64,000 nucleotides of DNA from Sinotaia quadrata (taxonomy: Eukaryota; Mollusca; Gastropoda; Architaenioglossa; Viviparidae). A program made the translations under genes and the position numbers. Below are positions 1 through 64,000 of this stretch, piece by piece; position 1 is the stretch's first letter, and each line of letters starts with the position of its first letter. The notes under the pieces were generated by a model, which worked only from the letters and a program-made list of their open reading frames with translations, was not told the origin of the DNA and did not search any database. The DNA is taken from contig CM054181.1 in NCBI GenBank assembly GCA_028829895.1, positions 1,243,501 through 1,307,500 on the forward strand, read 5' to 3'.

Positions 1-165
1 TCTATGCTTGCATTATACATTGCCAGTTATTTAATATGTGAATACATTATTCTTTGCCAGTTATTTAATATGTGAATACATTATTCTTTGCCAGTTATTT
101 AAAATATTTTAAATATGTGAATACATTATTCTTTGCTAATTATCTCTTATGTGCGTACAATTTAC
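1..165. repeat. 35-bp tandem repeat, about 3-4 copies
   Basis: The unit contains ccagttatttaatatgtgaa followed by tacattattctttg, with drift in the later copies. It is cut by the left edge of the window. Confidence 0.8.
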
Positions 166-186
166 TTTGCAATATCTACCTAACCC

Positions 187-262
<76 letters not shown>

Positions 263-287
263 ATATCTGTCTGTCTGTCTGTCTGTC
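187..287. repeat. (CTAT)n then (CTGT)n microsatellite
   Basis: A long uninterrupted CTAT run passes into CTGT units near 268-286. The tyrosine/serine-rich open frames over it are artefacts of the repeat. Confidence 0.95.
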
Positions 288-1716
288 CATATATATATAC
301 ACACACGCCCATCCATCCTTCCGACAATAACTCTTACTTTGTCAGTCAAATAAACGATTATTTTAGTTAATCTAAGAAACCTTTATCTCATTTATGTGAC
401 AAAAGGGCAGATAATATGGGAGAAGGTTCTCTTCATCACCAGTAGTTCAACTGGCTTTTATTTCTTCCAGTAACTGTTTGAAGACATTTATTTCAACAAA
501 ACGATAATAATTAATATGAAAAGGACTATAATAAAATTAGTGGACTTGATTCTTTCCCGTTACACCGTTGAAATTTGGATTGTTTAGCAAGTAAGTTATT
601 TGCGGTCTGATTTTGGTAAGCGTTACACCTGTATTTACTTAGTCTTTGTAGATTAAAGGGGAAAATCCTTTACGATTTATGCTAGAAAAAAAATCAGGTA
701 AAGAAAATATTTTAGCACATCAACAATGTTATTTGCGCAGTTTTAATAAAAATCTTATCGTTTCATATTTTTTTTAAAATTAAATTTCAGGAATAACTCA
801 TGTGCATTGCCTGTAAAGAAATAAACCTCTGTATTAAGAGGTTTATAGAGAGCATAATTGTCTCCCTGTGTATTCCACGTTTATTAAATTACTTGTAAAC
901 CACTTATTGCATTAAGAGAGTATAATTTTCTCCCTGTGTATTTGTCACGGGTATGAGGAAATATTAATAATTTTTTTTCTCTCTCTAAGTGTCACCATAC
1001 TCTATTAATGAAACAGCCAAATTATTTTAAACATAGAAAGGGGCTAAAATGAACATTTTATCAACAAAACTGAGGGAGAAATAGGTTTGATAGGTAGTGC
1101 GTGCCGGACGGCATTTACCCCTCTGTGGTCAGCAATGCCAGACCATAAATCGTGTCGCCACTGAGACACACTAATTTTATCTGTGAGAAAATAGGCTCTG
1201 AGTTTTGAAATGTAACCTGTTTTAAGAATCACCACTACAAAGTTTTGGTAGTTTACAGTTAGATATTGTTATTGTGAAATTACTTGTTGAAGTAGAAGTT
1301 TGAGTTATTGGAAAGTTGAGATTTATATTGTTATAGTTATATGTGTGTTAGTTTGTGTGTACAACCTTTCTTGCTATGACTTGTGTACGCTTGCCAGGTG
1401 GCGATGAGTCATTGTGGTAACTTAGTTTTAAAAACAAAATAAAAATACGACATGCTCTGGGTTCGGTAGTTAGCCACAAATTGATATGTCAATCAAAGGT
1501 GTCAACTTGGAATTTGATTAAATATATTTATAATTCTGATTTAGAACTCGACCATCTGATGCCGTGTGTTACAAAACAGGAAGGCAGGGATTGCTTACAT
1601 TTTAGTCTAAAACGGACGTAACCGACCTATTAACTGACTGAATCATGCTTTAGTATTATGTAGCGATTGGATATGTGACATTGGATTAATGAAAGTTGCG
1701 CGATACAAGTTTTATG

Positions 1717-1828
1717 AAAAGCACGCTTTCAAGTATTGCGTATATGACTTTACGTAGAACGCCAGCAAAAGCACGCTTTCAAGTATTGCGTATATGACTT
1801 TACGTAGAACGCCAGCAAAAGCACGCTT
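1717..1828. repeat. 50-bp direct repeat, about 2.2 copies
   Basis: Two near-identical copies begin aaaagcacgctttcaagtat, followed by a partial third. Confidence 0.9.
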
Positions 1829-2558
1829 GTGACGTATCACACCTAGCATTATTAAACGATGAGTCAATAGTGTGACTTGGTGGAGAAAAAAAAAGGGTGG
1901 AGGGGTAAAATTGTACATATATGACGTACTGAAGAGACAAGTGTTCTACACAGGCCTGAAGCAAACCCTGTAACGTTTATGTATTCAGAAGTCGTCTGCT
2001 CTACTTAATTAAATCTGACACAAAGTGTAACCTATTAACTGATACACATGCGACGAATTAAAAGTGACACACATCTAACACATTGTGGAATGCCGGGAAG
2101 GAAAACTAGAACAAAACCGAAAACGACCCGGGTATGATGACGAAAGACCTTGTTTAGTTTGTTACTCTAGTTTGACCTTTTAATAATAATGTTTCTGGTA
2201 TACAACCTGCGATTCTTTCAGTTGCTATGTGTCATACACCAGACCCTTAAAGCATGTTTTTACGACTTAGTACATGTACTTCCTTTAACGGAATGAAAAC
2301 AGGAAGAAAAGTCTTGGATTTGCATTAAAGGACTAAACGATTCAGCCTTATTACAAGGGCGATAAATGAGGACGGATATTCCCGAGGGCGTCTTATGTTA
2401 TCTTCTCAATGTAATGCTCTCTCTTCCTTCCCACCCACCCAGCCCTCTTTTCATGTTACAGTCTCAATCTAAAGCTGGCTTTATAGTTGTAACTTTGAAT
2501 GTTATAAGGATTGAGGTTGATAAATAATCATACAACTGTTGGCAACTAACAAAACAAG

Positions 2559-2628
<70 letters not shown>
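2559..2628. repeat. (CA)n microsatellite
   Basis: About 35 uninterrupted CA units. Shorter (TG)n at 2891-2910 and (CA)n at 3343-3366 lie nearby. Confidence 0.97.
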
Positions 2629-2632
<4 letters not shown>

Positions 2633-3697
2633 AGGCTTGCTGAGTTTAGGCTTCCCCACAAAAAGCATGGCATCCAGTCCTCACACTGTAAAATGGCCAG
2701 CTGTGCTGTAGATCGACTCACAGATTCAGATTCAAAGACTGGCCTGGTGCCAGTTATAGATTGAATGGCAATAATCTCTTTCCTCCCCAAAGAGGATCTA
2801 TGCAATAGCACTTAGTTTTCCTTTTGATATATTATTTATAGTTTGTGCGGTACAGTTCCAGTTGACATGATTTATCTATAATTATGAGATGTGTGTGTGT
2901 GTGTGTGTGTAATCAATCTATGAGTATTAGATATCAAAATTATTATTTGTAGTAAATGCCGGTGATTTATGTGTACGTGTTTATACATGTACATGTAATC
3001 AGTCTATTGGGTCTGTGACGTTAAAATTATTGTTTATTGTAATTGCGGTCCAATCCTAGTTATATATAGCTATCAGTCCATGGATCTGTGACTTAAAAAT
3101 TATTATTTATTATAAATGCGATGATGTCTCATTTGCCATATAATATATATAATCTACCTATGGTTTTGTGACGTCAAGAACCAAGGTTAAAATAAAAATA
3201 ACATTAATAAACGTGGAGTGGACGTGGGATTGGGTATAAACACAGTATAGATGCGTGAGTTGTTCTGTACAGACAACTCTGTGTTTAATCGCAAATCTAT
3301 TGCTTAAAAATAATCGTTATAGTTTTATTTGTATTGACTCACTCACACACACACACACACAAACACACGTACGCATGGACACAATAAATGCACTTACATT
3401 ATTTTTTTTTGACAACGCACTATAAATATCTGGATATGATCGAGGAGACGTGTTGTTTATGTAATATCTGTTAGAATATCTGTAGATATATCTGTTAGAA
3501 TATCTGTAGATATATAAACGAAGCAATACTGGAACGGTTGTTTTTACAACGTCTGATCATCGATTGGAGGCGTGCTTTCAGCTCCCAGCACTGATAATGC
3601 GGATGGGATGAAATAAAATTAGAATCAATCCGATCAGAATACCATCCCCCAAACCCTCAGTCAGAGTCCGTATGATTCGATCCCATTTTTTTTGCGC

Positions 3698-4300
3698 AAA
3701 ACTGTTACAGTCAAAATATACAGTGCGTGTTTTAAATTACAAAACTGTTACAGTCAAAATATAGAGTGCGTGTTTTAAATTACAAAACTGTTACAGTCAA
3801 AATATACAGTGCGTGTTTTAAATTACAAAACTGTTACAGTCAAAATATAGAGTGCGTGTTTTAAATTACAAAACTGTTACAGTCAAAATATACAGTGCGT
3901 GTTTTAAATTACAAAACTGTTACAGTCAAAATATACAGTGCGTGTTTTAAATTACAAAACTGTTACAGTCAAAATATACAGTGCGTGTTTTAAATTACAA
4001 AACTGTTACAGTCAAAATATACAGTGCGTGTTTTAAATTACAGAACTGTTACAGTCAAAATATACAGTGCGTGTATTAAATTACAGAACTGTTACAGTCA
4101 AAATATACATGCGTCAATGACGGCACTGTTACCCGTCAAAATATACATGCGTGCATTAAATGACGGCACTGTTACCCGTCAAAATATACATGCGTGCATT
4201 AAATGACGGCACTGTTACCCGTCAAAATATGCATGCGTGAGTTAAATGACGGCACTGTTACCCGTCAAAATATGCATGCGTGAGTTAAATGACGGCACTG
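3698..4300. repeat. 43-bp minisatellite in two variant blocks
   Basis: About nine copies of a 43-bp unit (aaaactgttacagtcaaaat...) are followed near 4110 by about five copies of a diverged 43-bp unit (gacggcactgttacccgtca...). The shift from one variant to the other is sharp while unit length is kept, as expected from local unequal exchange. Confidence 0.95.
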
Positions 4301-4339
4301 TCGGTAGTTCACGAAGAGTTCTCTTTCTTGTTGCCCGCT

Positions 4340-4885
4340 GGGCTTGACTTATTCCAGCTTGCCTGCTATTGGCTTCTTTCAACTTGTCTTCTGTGAACGT
4401 CTTCTCCTTTTGTCCTCTGTGAAAGTCTTAATCCAAATTGCTCGCTATTGACGACTTCTTTCAACTTGCCCGCTATTGACGACTTCTTTCGCCTTGCCCG
4501 CTATTGACGACTTCTTTCGCCTTGCCCGCTATTGACGACTTCTTTCAACTTGCCCGCTATTGACGACTTCTTTCGCCTTGCCCGCTATTGACGACTTCTT
4601 TCGCCTTGCCCGCTATTGACGACTTCTTTCGCCTTGTCCGCTATTGACGACTTCTTTCAACTTGCCCGCTGTGTGCGACTTTTGCTTTGTCAGTTGTGAA
4701 CAACTTCTTTCAACTTGATTGCTATTGACAACTTTTTCCAGCTGTGAACAACTTCTTTCAACTTGATCGCTATTGACAACTTTTTCCAGCTTGCCTACTG
4801 TGGACGACTTCTGCTTTGTTAACTGTGAAAGACTTCTTCCAACTTGCCTGCCATTGAAAACTTCTTTCAGCTTGCCCGCTGTGAA
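4340..4885. repeat. 28-bp minisatellite, degenerate at both ends
   Basis: The unit is gcccgctattgacgacttct plus ttcgcctt. It is nearly perfect at 4450-4660 and drifts on both sides. Confidence 0.9.
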
Positions 4886-4916
4886 ATGATATCTTCCTAC
4901 GGGTTCACTTAGTGAC

Positions 4917-5148
4917 TAAAACTGCAGGCATGACTGTCTAGTGACATAGGAAAGCGTTACATTAGTCTGGAATAAAACTGCAGGCATGACTGTCTAGTGA
5001 CATATGAAGGCGTTACATTAGTCTGGAATAAAACTGCAGGCATGACTGTCTAGTGACATATGAAGGCGTTACATTAGTCTGGAATAAAACTGCAGGCATG
5101 ACTGTCTAGTGACATATGAAGGCGTTACATTAGTCTGGAATAAAATGC
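4917..5148. repeat. 56-bp tandem repeat, four copies
   Basis: The unit begins aaaactgcaggcatgactgt and ends tacattagtctggaat. The copies are almost identical. Confidence 0.95.
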
Positions 5149-5695
5149 AGATATGTTTAGTAGCACAGTTGCATGTTTCACCCATTTAACTGAAATTATC
5201 CAGTTTAAATGTACAAATACCCAGAACAAAACTACAAATACCCAGTCTCCAGTAGTCAGGAAGGCGGAGATATGTGTTTTGTCTAAAACAAAAAATAACA
5301 GATGCTCGTTCCAAACAAGATTCTAACTCCTCAAGCATGAAGAATAACAGATGCACATTCCAGACAAGATTCTAACTCCCCAAACAAGCCGAGGTCATCA
5401 AATCAAACTTACAAGATTCTAACTTTTCAAATACGAAACCGAAAACTACAAGATTCCAACTCTTCAAACAAGCCGAGGTCATCAAATCAAAATTACAATA
5501 CTACGTCCCGTCATTTAGAACAAATATACAGTCGCCTACTGAAATCCGGGACCATCCAGAGCTAAATTACTATTGTCAGAAATAAACTTTGAAAACACAC
5601 ATACACACAAAACAACAAGCAAATAAGAACAACGTAAACTTGTTACAACAGGCCAACACTGAAATTTGTTGCTGCCATACGTAATCAATATCGTC

Positions 5696-6131
5696 TCTTC
5701 ACTGTACTCTTAACATTAAGCTGTTCACTGTACTCTTAACATTAAGTCTGTTCACTGTACTCTTAACATTAAGTCTGTTCACTGTACTCTTAACATTAAG
5801 TCTGTTCACTGTACTCTTAACATTAAGCTGTTCACTGTACTCTTAACATTAAGTCTGTTCACTGTACTCTTAACATTAAGTTTGTTCACTGTACTCTTAA
5901 CATTAAGTCTGTTCACTGTACTCTTAACATTAAGTTTGTTCACTGTACTCTTAACATTGTCTGTTCACTGTATTAATATTAAGTATGTTCACTATGTTAA
6001 CATTAAGTCTGTTCACTGTATTAACATTAAGTCTGTTCACTGTAGTCTTAACATTAAGTCTGTTCACTGTATTAACATTAAGTCTGTTCACTGTATTAAC
6101 ATTAAGTCTGTTCACTATATTAACATTAAAT
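5696..6131. repeat. 27-bp minisatellite, about 16 copies
   Basis: The unit is ctgttcactgtactcttaac plus attaagt; later copies have lost a few bases. Open frames on both strands here are repeat translations. Confidence 0.95.
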
Positions 6132-6297
6132 ACCATTGTTTTTAACAAAACGCACAATTTAAATTCAGCGTAATTGCACGCACAATTAACTTTTTATTTT
6201 TATTTAAAAGTGTCTTCCTTAAAGTAAATATATTTTCCTTTATATTTTAAAAAGAAATTCTCGCAAGATAAATGAAAGAGAAAAGGGACGAAAAAAG

Positions 6298-7121
6298 GTG
6301 GAAGCTAGTTGCGCGTGTGTATGTTGCAAGGTGACGTACGTCATAGCGAAGGTAACAATCGCCCCTGCCGGGCTTTTGATCGCCCTGATCTTGTATACAA
6401 ACGCACTTGCCTTCCGCTTAACCTGGGGATTGGCGCTCCCTCATTCCTACAAACAACATTATACACAAAGACGGTACGTGTCTAAATATCACCTGTCGAC
6501 TTGTGCAGACTGTGGGCACTAGTATTTACAGGTATTTTAAAGCAGACAGCAATATTTTTTTCAATCAGTATGCCAGCTTTTTGTTTATTCTACAAACGAA
6601 GAAATAAACATATTCCATCTAATCATTCTCTAAAAGCTGAAAAATTAGGGTTAGTTTATTAGTTTAATGAGACGCACTGGGTTAGGGTTAGTTTATTAGT
6701 TTAATGAGACGCACTGGGTTCCAAATTCTCAAAGCCAGGATTTGTCTAGGAGGGCCTGTGATAACTATTTATAAACCTAGACACGAACTTATTATACACG
6801 AATTTCTATTCGTACGCTCGCGCCCGCTTGCATACAGATAATTTTTTTACTACAAAAATTATTTTGATGCTGCTTTTTCTGCCCTTTAAGTCCACTACAG
6901 ATTAATCTCGGTGATATTTCATTTTGTTAGCAGTCAGAGATCGAAATACAACTATCATGTAATTACAGTCGACTTATTTACTTAAATAAAATTTATTGAT
7001 ACTTTTTAGATTTTTGGAAATAAATCTTGCACAGATTAGCGCGTGTATATCTAGTTTTATTAGAAAGTATACGGTAGCAACTGAGCCAGTTTGCACACGA
7101 TCCTGTGGTGAGGCGACGATA
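6298..7121 (+). promoter_or_regulatory. Candidate promoter and 5' UTR region of the PET-LIM gene
   Basis: This is the stretch just before the start codon. It holds a perfect 12-bp palindrome TGACGTACGTCA (6332-6343), which is two overlapping CRE half-sites, and CpG-containing sequence at about 6780-6830. No clear TATA box is placed near the ATG. The exact start site, and whether a non-coding first exon exists further upstream, cannot be told from sequence. Confidence 0.35.
6648..6720. repeat. 39-bp direct repeat containing TTAGGG
   Basis: Two copies of ggttagggttagtttattag plus taatgagacgcactggg-type sequence. Confidence 0.85.

Positions 7122-64000
<56,879 letters not shown>

Larger units (their letters stand above)
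1..6297. other. Upstream region without a gene
   Basis: I find no exon with splice signals or protein similarity. The region is mostly tandem arrays (separate entries), microsatellites and AT-rich single-copy DNA. The open frames here translate repeats or low-complexity DNA. The pieces without any array, about 300-1700, 1830-2550 and 5150-5690, show nothing I can name. Confidence 0.7.

Noticed and set aside
3661..3700. Possible tRNA T-arm (gattcgatcccat) and similar motif near 41660
   Set aside because: No matching acceptor stem, D-arm or anticodon arm could be found around either motif.

Overview
The window is eukaryotic nuclear DNA: one gene split into nine coding exons with GT-AG introns, spread over about 57 kb, and buried among microsatellites, dozens of minisatellite arrays and small DNA transposons. 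The protein family, the intron sizes, the short TTAGGG/CCCTAA tracts and the overall look suggest an invertebrate, most likely a lophotrochozoan such as a mollusc. That placement is an inference; no species-level marker is visible.

The gene lies on the + strand and runs off the right edge. Its nine exons (7122-7184, 22868-22953, 23842-24022, 25479-25712, 26302-26523, 56386-56586, 60022-60196, 61942-62111, 63818-64000) join in frame without a stop into 505 codons. The product has an N-terminal Cys/His cluster, a PET domain, five LIM domains and the first Cys pair of a sixth. PET plus six LIM domains is the Limpet (Lmpt) / LIM-9 type, the protostome counterpart of the vertebrate four-and-a-half-LIM (FHL) proteins, which are scaffolds of muscle sarcomeres, adhesion sites and transcription complexes. 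A 29.9-kb intron separates the PET-LIM1 part (exons 1-5) from the part that corresponds to a vertebrate FHL protein (exon 6 onward). Exon 6 has a well-placed Met from which a four-and-a-half-LIM protein could start.

Layout: 1-6.3 kb, upstream DNA with tandem arrays; 6.3-7.1 kb, candidate promoter; 7.2-22.9 kb, intron 1 with a 40-bp array, a 1.35-kb 29-bp array, a nested transposon (16458-19219) and a TATA/CRE-like promoter motif near 19.45 kb; 22.9-26.5 kb, exons 2-5; 26.5-56.4 kb, intron 5, first AT-rich with a hAT-like MITE, then from about 32.4 kb CpG-richer and packed with minisatellites, hAT-like MITEs and a minus-strand LINE remnant; 56.4-64 kb, exons 6-9 with short introns carrying a mariner-like MITE and a 102-bp repeat that encodes a cysteine-rich open frame.

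I see no second protein-coding gene, tRNA, rRNA or CRISPR array. Most long open frames are translations of tandem repeats whose unit length is a multiple of three. The points most worth a second look are the possible internal FHL-type start, the three-level nested transposon, the MITE beside its own empty-site duplicate, and the alternation of CpG-poor and CpG-rich blocks along the gene.
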